Below the pieces are notes generated by a model. That model was given only the letters and a program-made list of their open reading frames with translations, did not search any database and was not told the DNA's origin. The position numbers and the translations under genes are program-made. This document shows positions 33,290 through 42,007 of a DNA stretch of 64,000 nucleotides, one piece after another. Within the stretch, counting starts at the first letter, position 1; each line of letters begins with the position of its first letter. This stretch comes from an uncultured Pseudomonadota bacterium (lineage in GTDB: Bacteria > Pseudomonadota > Gammaproteobacteria > Steroidobacterales > Steroidobacteraceae): positions 1 through 64,000 of the forward strand of contig CAIRLC010000018.1 in assembly GCA_903879335.1 (NCBI GenBank), written 5' to 3'.

Positions 33290-34510
33290 TTAGTTGCCAG
33301 CCCAGATCTTCGCTGCCGCCGCCATGCGGGGGTCAGCCTTCGCTGCCGCAAATGCCTTGTCGGCTTCGGCCTTCTTGTGGAGCTTGGTCAGCACAATGCC
33401 GTACACCAAGTTCGCTTCGTCCGGACGACGCACCTTGGCCACGTGATCAGCCGACAGGCCGCGTGCAAAGGCTTCAGCCGCCTTGTCGTTCTGACCCATC
33501 GAGAAGTAACGCAAGCCGAGCTTCACGTCGGTCTCGCCGTTCTTACCGGCCTTCGACTCGGCATCCAACTGCGCGACATTCTTGGCGTCATCGGCCGCAC
33601 GATCCTTAGCCTGCTTCAGCAAGGCCTCCGCCTTGTCTTTGCCCTTGGCGCCTACCACCTTCTTCGAGAAAGCCTTCTCCAGCACATGCTGTGCTTCGGC
33701 CGTCGTGCCCTCCGACAGGGCCAAGTCCGCCATCTTCGTGTAATCGCCTTCGTCGGCCAAGAAGTCGCGTTCGTAGCCGTAACGGTACACACCGAGCAAG
33801 GCCAGATCATCCGGCTTCTTCGGCAACAGGTCCGCGAGCACCGCCTGGTACCACTCCTTCTTCGGGAACCGGCGCAGCAGTTCTTCGGCGGTCGACACGG
33901 CCTTCGCGCTATCCTTATCCTGCGTGTAGCAGGTATAACGCAACTTCAGCACCGACTCGCTGGCTTCCTTACCCGCCGGAGCCGCCTTCTCAACGGATTC
34001 CAACGCGCCCTTGCAGTCGTGTGCGCCGTACTGCAACTGAGCCAGCAGTTCCCAATCGGCCGTGCTACCCGCGCCAGCAGTCAGGAAGGACTTCATTTCA
34101 GAAACCGCTTTGTCGTAATGGTTCGTGGCCGCGTAGATCGGCGCCAGCGCCTTGTGGAATTGCACCTTCTCAGCGGCCGAGACACCTTCGGTGGTCAGCA
34201 GCTGCTCCAACGCTTCCTGCTGATCTTGAACCTTGCCCGAGGCACCAGCGACCACCAACAACAGTTTGAGCGCGGCGGTCTTCTCAAAACCCGACTTGGC
34301 GACGCCATGCGCTTCTTTAGCGGCAGCGAGGGCCTTCGGCAGGTCATGGCCCTTATACGCCGTGACGCCCGCGTTGTACTTCTCAGAGAACTCCGCAGAC
34401 GTCTGCGCCTGGGCGTAAGCGCCCTGCGAGGCCAGAGTCGCGACGCCGAGGACACCGGCGACCAGGAGTCCGCGCGTGGCGCGCGAAAGGACAGTAGCGA
34501 GCTTCGTCAT
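33290..34510 (-). CDS. Periplasmic TPR protein, TonB-associated type (copy 1)
   Basis: The 406-residue protein has a signal peptide (about 1-33) and TPR-like helices (FSEKYNAGVTAYKGHDLPKA near the start; VKLGLRYFSMGQNDKAAEAF near 350). It has two cysteines (HDCKGAL and RYTCYTQ), absent from copy 2, that could form a disulphide. The start has GAGG six bases upstream. It begins after the terminator that closes the tonB operon, so the TPR pair has its own promoter in the 83-base gap. The paralogy argues for a tandem duplication. Confidence 0.82.
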   Translation of the reverse strand: MTKLATVLSRATRGLLVAGVLGVATLASQGAYAQAQTSAEFSEKYNAGVTAYKGHDLPKALAAAKEAHGVAKSGFEKTAALKLLLVVAGASGKVQDQQEALEQLLTTEGVSAAEKVQFHKALAPIYAATNHYDKAVSEMKSFLTAGAGSTADWELLAQLQYGAHDCKGALESVEKAAPAGKEASESVLKLRYTCYTQDKDSAKAVSTAEELLRRFPKKEWYQAVLADLLPKKPDDLALLGVYRYGYERDFLADEGDYTKMADLALSEGTTAEAQHVLEKAFSKKVVGAKGKDKAEALLKQAKDRAADDAKNVAQLDAESKAGKNGETDVKLGLRYFSMGQNDKAAEAFARGLSADHVAKVRRPDEANLVYGIVLTKLHKKAEADKAFAAAKADPRMAAAAKIWAGN

Positions 34511-34593
34511 CGTATACCTCAGTAAATCTCAATAAATTCAGTTGATTATCGACGTGCACAACGCCGGACGTTCCCCATCTCCGCGGTGGCACC

Positions 34594-34628
34594 TAAAAAA
34601 CGAATGGGCCGACAGAGCCGGCCCATTC
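34594..34628 (-). terminator. Terminator of the tonB-exbB-exbD-exbD operon
   Basis: On the minus strand a ten-base stem GAATGGGCCG with its complement and a seven-base loop is followed by GTTTTTTAGG. It lies 43 bases after the last exbD. Confidence 0.88.
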
Positions 34629-34670
34629 TTCTACTCTCAACGACTAACCGCAAGGCCCCTCGGCCTACGG

Positions 34671-35090
34671 TTAGAGGTTTCCGCTCGCGTCAGCGACGAA
34701 ACCAATCTTCTTCAAGCCGCCACGCTGCACGGCGAACAGAACGTTCGCAGCGAAGTCGTAACGAGCCCGACGGTCGATCTGCAAGAGGACTTCCGGCTGT
34801 GGCTCGAGAGCCGCCGAGTCCTTGATTCTCGCGATCATCTCCATCGGCGGCAGGTTTTCGCCATTCCACGAAACCGCGCCGTTGTACGCCACCGCGATGT
34901 TGATCGGCTTGGCCGGATTCTCCGGCGGCGGATCATTCGACGCGCGCGGCAAGTCAATCTTGACCGAGTGCGTCATCACAGGGAGCGTGATGATGAAGAT
35001 GATCAGGAGCACGAGCATGATGTCGACCAACGGCACGACGTTAATGGTCGTGTTGTATTCGCCGCTGTCTTTAGGTCCGGAAATTGCCAT
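34671..35090 (-). CDS. exbD: ExbD-type proton-channel subunit (second copy)
   Basis: The 139-residue protein has a short cytoplasmic end, one membrane helix VPLVDIMLVLLIIFIITLP with the proton-carrying Asp, and a periplasmic domain (PEVLLQIDRRARYDFAANVLFAVQRGGLKKIGFV). The start ATG has GGAG nine bases upstream. Two different ExbD subunits in one operon are known from Xanthomonas-type systems, where one can be specialised. Confidence 0.93.
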   Translation of the reverse strand: MAISGPKDSGEYNTTINVVPLVDIMLVLLIIFIITLPVMTHSVKIDLPRASNDPPPENPAKPINIAVAYNGAVSWNGENLPPMEMIARIKDSAALEPQPEVLLQIDRRARYDFAANVLFAVQRGGLKKIGFVADASGNL

Positions 35091-35107
35091 CTGATGCTGC
35101 TCCAAAC

Positions 35108-35527
35108 TTAACCGTGCGGAGGAGGTTCAGCGATGAACGCGACCTTGAGCAGATAATTCCGCTGCAGGGTCGTGAGCACGTCCGCGACGTAAGCGTAGGT
35201 CACGCGCTTGTCGGCGCGGATCTGCACTTCAGGCTGCGGAGACTGCGTCGCCTCGCTCTGTGCAAGCTTCGCCAGGTCTTCCAGCGAAATCTGACCGTCA
35301 TTCCAGTAGACCGTGCCGGCGAAGTCGACTGAGAGACTGATGTTCTCAGGCTTCGTCTCCGTCGGCACATTAGCGTTCGTCGGAAGGACGACTTTGATCG
35401 CCTTCGTCGCCACCGGGATGGTGATGATGAAGATGATAAGGAGCACGAGCATGATGTCGACGAGCGGCACAACGTTAATTTCGTTGTTCAACTCGCCTTC
35501 TTTAATCGGGCCACTACCGCCTGCCAT
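35108..35527 (-). CDS. exbD: ExbD-type proton-channel subunit (first copy)
   Basis: The 139-residue protein has the membrane helix NVVPLVDIMLVLLIIFIITIP, nearly identical to its neighbour, and a periplasmic domain ending DVLTTLQRNYLLKVAFIAEP. With ExbB it uses the proton motive force to energise TonB. It is followed 18 bases later by the second exbD. Confidence 0.95.
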   Translation of the reverse strand: MAGGSGPIKEGELNNEINVVPLVDIMLVLLIIFIITIPVATKAIKVVLPTNANVPTETKPENISLSVDFAGTVYWNDGQISLEDLAKLAQSEATQSPQPEVQIRADKRVTYAYVADVLTTLQRNYLLKVAFIAEPPPHG

Positions 35528-35575
35528 GTACCTGCTCCTCGTCTATCGTCTAAACGCTGTTCTACTGGGTGACTC

Positions 35576-36310
35576 TTACTTCTTAGCCGATGCTGCAGCA
35601 GCGGCCTTCGCAACGGCCACGCGGCCGCCCGAGAGAATCGCCTGGTGCAGGTCGTGCGAGAAGTGGACAACTGCGTCGCTGATCGCCTTGTTACGGCGGG
35701 TCAGCCAGTTGAAACCGAGCACGGCAGGGATAGCAACGCCGAGACCGATAGCGGTCATCCAGAGCGCCTCGCCGACAGGACCGGCAACCTTCTCAATCGA
35801 CGCGTTGCCCGACATGGCGATCGAGCGCATGGCGTTGAGAATACCGAGAACGGTACCGAGCAGACCGACGAACGGAGCGGTCGCGCCGACCGATGCGAGC
35901 ACGGCCATGCCGTCGTTCAAGTCACCGTTGATCTGATCAACGCGACGCTGCATGTGGGTCGAAACCCAGTCGTGCAGGTCGATCGTTTCGGTCAGACGGC
36001 CCTTGTTCTTCTCGTGATGGTTCACGGAGTCCATCGCGTCAACGGCGATCGTGCGGAACACGTTCTCATCGCCGCCCTTCAGGCGCGCGATGCCGTCAGC
36101 GATCGAGGAAGCGCCCCAGAAGTCCTTATCAACCGTCGACGCGTACTTGTTCAGCGCGTTCTGGTCGAGAAGCTTCACAATGAGGACGTACCACGAGTAA
36201 AGGGACATGACGACGAGAATCGTCAGAAGGACCTTGCTAACCGGACCGGAGTCCCAAAGATCCTGAATACCAAAGTTACGAGACTCGGGAGCAACTGCTG
36301 CGTCGGCCAT
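35576..36310 (-). CDS. exbB: ExbB/MotA/TolQ-type proton-channel protein
   Basis: This 244-residue protein has an N-terminal helix (about 24-46), a cytoplasmic loop, and two C-terminal helices around ATAPFVGLLGTVLGILNAM (about 140-160) and GEALWMTAIGLGVAIPAVLGFNW, the MotA/TolQ/ExbB signature. The ATG follows GAGG by nine bases. It lies between tonB and two exbD genes, 71 bases after tonB. Confidence 0.95.
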   Translation of the reverse strand: MADAAVAPESRNFGIQDLWDSGPVSKVLLTILVVMSLYSWYVLIVKLLDQNALNKYASTVDKDFWGASSIADGIARLKGGDENVFRTIAVDAMDSVNHHEKNKGRLTETIDLHDWVSTHMQRRVDQINGDLNDGMAVLASVGATAPFVGLLGTVLGILNAMRSIAMSGNASIEKVAGPVGEALWMTAIGLGVAIPAVLGFNWLTRRNKAISDAVVHFSHDLHQAILSGGRVAVAKAAAAASAKK

Positions 36311-36381
36311 GATCAAAGACCTCTGATGGGTTCAGTAAAAAAAGAACGATGTAGTTACAAGATAACGTTCGGAACAGCGAC

Positions 36382-37005
36382 TCAGTTCGTGAGTCGCCAT
36401 GTCCACTTCATGCGCTGCCAAGAGGCAACCGCTTCATTGCCGACCTTTTGCGGCTCAAAGCGACCCTGGGCGGTTACGCACTTGGCGGCCGCATCGTCGA
36501 GGCGCTGGATGCCACTCGATGTTTCCACCTTGGTCTCCGTCACTTTGCCGTTTGGCGCAATGTAGACGAGAAGAACAACCGAACCCTCTTCGCTGAGACG
36601 CTTGGAGGCGGACGGATAGTACGATGCACACGCCTCACCGAGATTCGACCCCTTGGCGACCTTCGCCTGGGTGATCGGTGGCGGTTCAACCTTCGCCGGC
36701 GGGGGTACAGGCTTCGCCTCAACCTTCGGGGCCACAATGGCCTTCGGAGGTGGCGGACCCTCAACCACAGGCAGGTCGACGAGCGGTGTTTGGACCGGAG
36801 GTGGCTTGAAATCAGGCGGCGGCGGCGGCGGAGTTTTTTTCATCTCCTCCTCAACCTGCTTGACCAAGCGCATATCAAGCGACTCAGTCGCTTGCTGCAC
36901 GTACTTGAATGCCGTGGCAATGATGATGCCGACAGCGAGTGCGACGTGCAGTCCGATGACTACAAATCCAACGATGGCTTTACGAGAATACTTGCCGCTA
37001 GACAT
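36382..37005 (-). CDS. tonB: TonB energy-transducing protein
   Basis: The 207-residue protein has a membrane helix (about 11-31), then a proline-rich spacer (TPPPPPPDFKPPP and on to about 115) and the C-terminal domain with YPSASKRLSEEGSVVLLVYI and GKVTETKVETSSG, which contacts TonB boxes of outer-membrane receptors. The C-terminal domain carries two cysteines (EACASYYP and AKCVTA). It heads the four-gene operon. Confidence 0.94.
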   Translation of the reverse strand: MSSGKYSRKAIVGFVVIGLHVALAVGIIIATAFKYVQQATESLDMRLVKQVEEEMKKTPPPPPPDFKPPPVQTPLVDLPVVEGPPPPKAIVAPKVEAKPVPPPAKVEPPPITQAKVAKGSNLGEACASYYPSASKRLSEEGSVVLLVYIAPNGKVTETKVETSSGIQRLDDAAAKCVTAQGRFEPQKVGNEAVASWQRMKWTWRLTN

Positions 37006-37281
37006 GTCGAAGGGAGCCCCTACTTCTCCCGACTAACTCTCAATGTCCGATGTCCCCGATTCCTCGACGGAACCAAACCCACCGGAGTGATGCCCGACCG
37101 AAGTCAAGCTGAAAACCACAGGTGCGATGCGCATCAAGGGAGAATCAAATCCCCCCGGTGCCTCAGCGCGGGAGGACGATAACCGCTGATGCGCGTCTCT
37201 GCAAGAGTCAATTCACGATGCCGACCTAAAGATTGCAACAAAGTATTGTTCTCTGTGAATCGACATCGCTTCATTCTGCGT
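37006..37281. other. Spacer upstream of tonB
   Basis: 276 bases between the end of ilvD and tonB, both minus. The AT-rich part near 37200-37265 is where a tonB promoter should lie, but I could not fix -35/-10 boxes or a Fur-like palindrome with confidence. No small gene is seen. Confidence 0.3.
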
Positions 37282-39006
37282 TCAGCGGTGTGTTTTCGAG
37301 CCTTTTTTTACAGGCTCTGGCACGTAGTCAGTGACTGCGCCCAATGACGCGCTCGACACCTCACGGACGTATTTCGCGAGCACGCCTTTCTTCGGGCCCT
37401 TCGCAGGCGCCACCCACTTGGCGCGACGTCGCTTCAATTCGGCCGCACTGACCTTCACGTCCAACGTCCGCTTCTTCGCGTCGATGGCGATCTTGTCCCC
37501 ATCACGCACTAAGGCGAGCGGGCCGCCGACGGCCGCTTCAGGTGAGACGTGGCCAACCACAAAGCCGTGACTGCCGCCTGAGAACCGCCCATCGGTGATC
37601 AGCGCCACCTTGTCACCCAAGCCCTTACCCATGATGGCTCCGGTTGGGCTGAGCATTTCACGCATGCCTGGACCGCCCTTCGGTCCTTCGTAACGAATGA
37701 CCACGACGTCACCCGCCGCAATCGTGCCATCAAGGATCGCCTGCAGGCTCTGCTCCTCCGAATCAAAGCAGCGCGCCGTCCCCTCAAAGTGCAAGCCTTC
37801 CTTGCCGGTGATCTTGGCGACGGCACCCTCTTCAGCCAAGTTCCCATATAGAACAACCAGATGGCTGTCCTTCTTAATCGGGTCTGCGAAGTCTCGAACA
37901 ATCGTCTGGCCGGACGGGTAGTCCTTCACCGACTTCAGGTTTTCGGCCACCGTCTTGCCGGTGACGGTCATGCACTCGCCATGCAACAGGCCTTTTTTAA
38001 GCAAGCGCTTCATCAACGGTTGGATACCGCCGATCGCGATCAATTCGGACATCAGGTACTTGCCGCTCGGTTTGACATCGGCCAGCACGGGCACCTTTTT
38101 GCCGATCCGGGTGAAATCGTCCAAGGTCAACTTCACATCGGCGGCCTGCGCGATGGCCAGGAGGTGCAAGACCGCATTGGTCGAGCCCGCGAGCGCGATG
38201 ACGACCGTGATGGCGTTCTCGAAGGCCTTGCGGGTCAAGATACGGGAGGGTCTGATCCCCGCCTTAACCAGTTCCAAAACCGCCTCGCCGGCCCGCTTGC
38301 AGTCATCGAGCTTGTTCGAGGACACGGCCTCTTGGGCTGAGCTGTTGGGCAGACTCATCCCTAAGGCCTCAATGGCCGAAGCCATCGTATTGGCCGTGTA
38401 CATGCCACCGCAGCTGCCCGCACCCGGGATCGACGTCGCCTCCACCTCATGCAGCTGGGCGTCAGAGACTGAGCCGTTGGCGTGGCCGCCGATGGCTTCA
38501 AATACCGAAACGATATCGCGACGATGGGCGCCTGGCCGAATCGTACCGCCATAGACGAACACGGCCGGTCGATCCAAGCGAGCGAGCGCCATCATGCAAC
38601 CGGGCATGTTCTTATCGCAGCCGCCGATCGCAACGACGCCGTCAAAGCCTTGAGCGCCCACGACCGTTTCGATCGAGTCGGCAATGACTTCACGGGAGAC
38701 GAGCGAGTAGCGCATCCCCGGCGAACCCATCGAGATGCCATCGGAGACCGTGATCGTATTGAAAATCCGGCTTTTGCCGCCTGAGACGTCGACGGCCGAC
38801 GCGGCCGCAAGCGCCAAACCGTCCAAGTGCACGTTGCACGGCGTGATGTTCGACCAGGTGGTGGCAACGCCCACCGAAACCTTGTCGAAATCGCCATCAA
38901 CATAACCGACCGCGCGCAACATCGCGCGAGCTGGGGTTTGAGCAACGCCATCCACCACGAGCCTGGAATGCGCGCGCGGATCAACAGTCTTTTTCTTACG
39001 GGGCAT
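37282..39006 (-). CDS. ilvD: Dihydroxy-acid dehydratase
   Basis: The 574-residue IlvD/Edd-family enzyme makes 2-keto acids for Val, Ile and Leu. The iron-sulphur cysteines are in [18 protein letters not shown] and [12 protein letters not shown]. The length matches the 560-residue [2Fe-2S] type. The start is the ATG of MPRKKKTVD; a longer frame of 36 residues has no family match. It is not in the ilvC-leu operon but lies 2 kb from it on the other strand. Confidence 0.95.
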   Translation of the reverse strand: MPRKKKTVDPRAHSRLVVDGVAQTPARAMLRAVGYVDGDFDKVSVGVATTWSNITPCNVHLDGLALAAASAVDVSGGKSRIFNTITVSDGISMGSPGMRYSLVSREVIADSIETVVGAQGFDGVVAIGGCDKNMPGCMMALARLDRPAVFVYGGTIRPGAHRRDIVSVFEAIGGHANGSVSDAQLHEVEATSIPGAGSCGGMYTANTMASAIEALGMSLPNSSAQEAVSSNKLDDCKRAGEAVLELVKAGIRPSRILTRKAFENAITVVIALAGSTNAVLHLLAIAQAADVKLTLDDFTRIGKKVPVLADVKPSGKYLMSELIAIGGIQPLMKRLLKKGLLHGECMTVTGKTVAENLKSVKDYPSGQTIVRDFADPIKKDSHLVVLYGNLAEEGAVAKITGKEGLHFEGTARCFDSEEQSLQAILDGTIAAGDVVVIRYEGPKGGPGMREMLSPTGAIMGKGLGDKVALITDGRFSGGSHGFVVGHVSPEAAVGGPLALVRDGDKIAIDAKKRTLDVKVSAAELKRRRAKWVAPAKGPKKGVLAKYVREVSSASLGAVTDYVPEPVKKGSKTHR

Positions 39007-39110
39007 GTGAGTTACCGGATTGAAAATAATGACATTCGCCCATGACGAGCGAACCCGAGAACCCATATTGTGGAGGTCAACGCGCCCGACCGCTACCCAC
39101 AATTCGCGCC

Positions 39111-40487
39111 TCAACCTGAGGCGTAGCGTCGCCGCAGAAATTCAAAGACGGCCCGCACCGTGTGTGCGTCAGCACCAACCGGCCGTCCCGGGCGCTCCTT
39201 CGGGTTCCATGCATAGAGATCGAGATGCAGCCAATCTTGAGCCGCCGGGACGAAACGCCGCAGAAAGAGCGCAGCGGTCACCGAGCCCGCGAAGCCGGAA
39301 CTTGAGGCGTTCTGCAGATCAGCGACGCGGGAATTCAGTTCATCCTCATAACCCGACCACAAGGGCATCGGCCACACCGGATCGGCAACCGCTCGCCCCG
39401 CGTCGGCCAAGGCGTGAACGAGCCCATCACTCGAGCCGTAAGCGGCGGGCAATTCAGGCCCAAGTGCAACGCGAGCGGCACCCGTGAGCGTCGCAAAATC
39501 GATCAACACGTCTGGGTGCGCCTCACTGGCGAGCGCGAGTGCGTCGGCCAGCACCAAGCGACCCTCGGCATCCGTATTCGTCACTTCGACCGTCAAGCCC
39601 TGCCGTGTCGCTAAAATGTCCCCCGGGCGAAACGCATGGGGGCCGATTCCATTTTCAACGGCTGGGATGATCAGCAACAGTTTCACCGGCAATTGCAACG
39701 CCAGCACGAGTTCCGCCACCGCCAAGGCGACGGCCGCTCCACCCATGTCTTTTTTCATAAGCGACATGCCGGAGGCCGGCTTCAAATCAAGCCCACCCGT
39801 ATCGAAACACACGCCTTTGCCGACCAAGGCCACGAGCGGACCATCCGTGCCCGCCGTCAGCGTCACTAACCGCGGCGGCTGGGCGCCGGAGCGACCGACG
39901 GCATGCACAGCGGGGAAGCCTGCGCTCAGCAAGGCATCGCCGTGCACGTCGTGGTAGACCGCGCCATAGCGCTCGGCGACGGCCGCAACCGCACCGGCCA
40001 ACTCCCCTGGGCCCATATCTTGCGCCGGTGTGTTAATCAAATCGCGCGCGCGGGCATCTGCCGCAGCAAAAGAATGGATCCAGTGGGCGTTGACTGCGGC
40101 CGGTGGGATCAGCCGTGCTGGGCAGGCCGACAGCGCCTTGTAGCGATTGAATCGATAGGAACCGAGTGCAAATCCAAGCGCGACGGTCGTGGCATCCTGG
40201 CGTGACAGTGTCTCGTCCAACTGGTAGTCGCCACCAGGTAAGCGGTCGCTCAACCCTTGCGCGAGCGCAAGATCGAGGCTCCCGGCGCCGAGTCCGACCC
40301 AAACGGTGGATGGCGTCACATGGTCAGCCGCAGGCATCACGAGCACTCGACCACGCTCAGCGTTAAACGCCTGCGTGCGAATCCAGGCTTGCTCGGTCCG
40401 GTTACAGCCATTGCGAATTGACGACCAGTCCGCCTCAGTGGCGAATCGAAGGGGCATGGGTCGGGGCGCATCAATTATCGTAATCAT
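39111..40487 (-). CDS. Leucyl aminopeptidase family (M17) protein
   Basis: This 458-residue protein has the M17 metal and catalytic motifs [28 protein letters not shown] and [14 protein letters not shown], then [12 protein letters not shown]17 enzymes are cytosolic hexamers with two metal ions that remove N-terminal residues. The N-terminal domain is shorter and divergent from E. coli PepA, as in PepB/PA0831-like members. The ATG with GGA five bases upstream was chosen over two earlier ones. Confidence 0.92.
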   Translation of the reverse strand: MITIIDAPRPMPLRFATEADWSSIRNGCNRTEQAWIRTQAFNAERGRVLVMPAADHVTPSTVWVGLGAGSLDLALAQGLSDRLPGGDYQLDETLSRQDATTVALGFALGSYRFNRYKALSACPARLIPPAAVNAHWIHSFAAADARARDLINTPAQDMGPGELAGAVAAVAERYGAVYHDVHGDALLSAGFPAVHAVGRSGAQPPRLVTLTAGTDGPLVALVGKGVCFDTGGLDLKPASGMSLMKKDMGGAAVALAVAELVLALQLPVKLLLIIPAVENGIGPHAFRPGDILATRQGLTVEVTNTDAEGRLVLADALALASEAHPDVLIDFATLTGAARVALGPELPAAYGSSDGLVHALADAGRAVADPVWPMPLWSGYEDELNSRVADLQNASSSGFAGSVTAALFLRRFVPAAQDWLHLDLYAWNPKERPGRPVGADAHTVRAVFEFLRRRYASG

Positions 40488-40547
40488 GAGATTCCGTTGT
40501 CTGTGTCGAGTCATCGGCCGACTGCGGCGAGGATGCTGCGCCGTCAT

Positions 40548-40675
40548 GGCGCCGTCCGGGGCAATCCAGCGTGTGCGCGTAGCGCTGCAAGATCATAGCA
40601 AGCCGACCGCTCGGAGTAGCCCCACACGCCGGATCAAGCTGACCACATTGGACCCGCCCAAAAGACGCTGAAACG
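40548..40675. other. Spacer upstream of the ilvC leader promoter
   Basis: It lies between divergent genes and contains no convincing gene. The TTGACA of the ilv promoter begins right at its end. Confidence 0.4.
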
Positions 40676-40706
40676 TTGACAAGTCACGGTTCCATATGGT
40701 GATATT
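40676..40706 (+). promoter_or_regulatory. Likely promoter of the ilvC-leuACDB leader
   Basis: A perfect TTGACA -35 box at 40676-40681 is followed, 19 bases on, by GATATT. A transcript start at about 40714 would place the leader ATG at +20. The -10 is weak, so the exact box is uncertain. Confidence 0.5.
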
Positions 40707-40732
40707 CGCTCTTCCCGCTTGTCCTTTTGAAG

Positions 40733-40858
40733 ATGAAGCAGACCGTGTCCCATTCGCACATGACCGCCGACTCCTCGCTGACGACCGTCGCGGCGCGTCC
40801 TGTGCTTCTTGTGGACCTCCTTCTCCTTCGTACCAAGGGGTGCGGGATCCACGGCTGA
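40733..40858 (+). CDS. Leu/Val-rich attenuator leader peptide of the ilvC-leu operon
   Basis: A 41-codon open frame whose core VLLVDLLLLR uses GTG CTT CTT GTG GAC CTC CTT CTC CTT, that is six Leu and two Val codons in nine. This is the design of amino-acid leader peptides: slow decoding when Leu/Val-tRNA is uncharged stalls the ribosome here. A shorter frame from the internal ATG at 40760 (32 codons, opening MTADSS) is also possible. The stop lies 24 bases before the terminator stem region. No other reason for such a codon run directly before ilvC is apparent. The regulatory role follows from established attenuation models; the RNA pairing is described in the next entries. Confidence 0.88.
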   Translation: MKQTVSHSHMTADSSLTTVAARPVLLVDLLLLRTKGCGIHG

Positions 40859-40892
40859 GCGAACGTCGCCACCAACACAGGAACCCCGCACC
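40839..40892 (+). promoter_or_regulatory. Antiterminator pairing of the ilvC attenuator
   Basis: GGTGCGGG at 40839-40846 is fully complementary to CCCGCACC at 40885-40892, which is also part of the terminator's 5-prime arm. The two folds exclude each other. A ribosome stalled on the Leu codons just upstream would leave 40839-40846 free to pair and so prevent termination. A competing upstream hairpin CTCCTT/AAGGGG covers the start of the first arm when the ribosome moves on. Confidence 0.75.
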
Positions 40893-40917
40893 GGCTAGCC
40901 GAGGCGGGGTTTTTTTT
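40882..40917 (+). terminator. Intrinsic terminator of the ilvC attenuator
   Basis: Stem AACCCCGC with GCGGGGTT, with an inner CGGC/GCCG hairpin, followed by an eight-base U-tract, 78 bases before the ilvC ATG. It is placed after the leader peptide and before the first structural gene, as in classic attenuators. Confidence 0.92.
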
Positions 40918-40994
40918 AGGGTTCTTTCAGGCTTTTCGATTTGAGTTTGGTTTAGGTTCATTCGTTTAACGACATCACTCTTGGAGCACATCTA

Positions 40995-41987
40995 ATGCGG
41001 ATTTATTCGGCGAAGGACGTTGATCAGAAGGCGCTTAAGGGCGCCACCATCGCAATCGTAGGTTACGGCAGCCAGGGCCGCGCCCATGCGCTGAACCTCA
41101 AGGACAGCGGCTTCAACGTCGTCATCGGTGCCCGCAAGGGCGGCGCGAGCTGGAAGAAGGCTCAGAAGGACGGCCTCAAGGTTGCTGAGCCCGTCGATGC
41201 CGTCGTCGGCGCCGCATTGGTGGCCCTGCTGACCCCGGACATGGCGCAGGCCGCCGTGTACGAAGAGATCGAAGGCCACTTGGCAACCGGCGCTGCCCTG
41301 TTGTTCGCGCATGGTTTCAATATTCATTTCGGCCAGATCAAGCCGCGCAAGGATCTCGACGTCGTCCTGATCGCGCCAAAGGGTCCTGGTGATCTCGTTC
41401 GCCGTCAGTACCAGCAGGGTCGCGGCGTGCCGTGCCTCATCGCTGTGTCGCAGAACGCGACGAAGAAGGCCAAGGTTAAGGCGCTTGCCTATGCCCACGG
41501 CATCGGCGGCACCCGCGGTGGCGTGCTTGAGACCACCTTCGAAGAAGAGACGGTCACCGATCTGTTCGGCGAGCAAGTGGTCCTCTGTGGCGGCGCCACG
41601 GAACTGGTGGTGAAGGGCTTCGAGACCTTGGTTGAAGCCGGCTACAAGCCGGAAGCGGCTTACTACGAGTGCTTGCACGAGCTGAAGCTCATCGTCGACC
41701 TGCTCCAGGAAGGCGGCATCACGAAGATGCACGAGTTCATCTCCGAGACCGCCAAGTGGGGCGCGTTCGTCACGGGCAAGCGCATCGTGAACACCGCGAC
41801 CAAGAAAGAAATGAAGAAGGTCCTCACCGACATTCAGAGCGGCAAGTTTGCCCGCGGCTGGATCCGTGAGAACAAGACCGGCAAGAAGCGCTACAAGAAG
41901 GAGCTGAATGCCGATATCAAGCACCCGATCGAGAAGGTCGGCCGTCAGCTGCGCGCTCGCATGCCGTGGCTGGAGCAGGGCCGCTAA
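40995..41987 (+). CDS. ilvC: Ketol-acid reductoisomerase (class I)
   Basis: The 330-residue NADPH enzyme converts acetohydroxy acids to dihydroxy acids for Val and Ile. The Rossmann motif is [10 protein letters not shown] (about 24-33), followed by [13 protein letters not shown]. The C-terminal knotted domain has [22 protein letters not shown] and [14 protein letters not shown]. The 330-residue length marks the short class I form. SD TTGGAG precedes the ATG. It is the first gene after the attenuator. Confidence 0.97.
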   Translation: MRIYSAKDVDQKALKGATIAIVGYGSQGRAHALNLKDSGFNVVIGARKGGASWKKAQKDGLKVAEPVDAVVGAALVALLTPDMAQAAVYEEIEGHLATGAALLFAHGFNIHFGQIKPRKDLDVVLIAPKGPGDLVRRQYQQGRGVPCLIAVSQNATKKAKVKALAYAHGIGGTRGGVLETTFEEETVTDLFGEQVVLCGGATELVVKGFETLVEAGYKPEAAYYECLHELKLIVDLLQEGGITKMHEFISETAKWGAFVTGKRIVNTATKKEMKKVLTDIQSGKFARGWIRENKTGKKRYKKELNADIKHPIEKVGRQLRARMPWLEQGR

Positions 41988-42007
41988 GCGTTAACTGGAG
42001 AGCTAAC

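Noticed and set aside
33377-34525. Plus-strand open frame of 382 codons over the first TPR gene
   Set aside because: Complement of a signal-peptide-bearing TPR gene with a good start and SD. The antisense product is arginine/glutamine-rich without a motif.
40992-41924. Minus-strand open frame of 310 codons across ilvC
   Set aside because: It is exactly antisense to a clear ilvC and has low-complexity, leucine/alanine-rich content typical of the complement of a high-GC gene.
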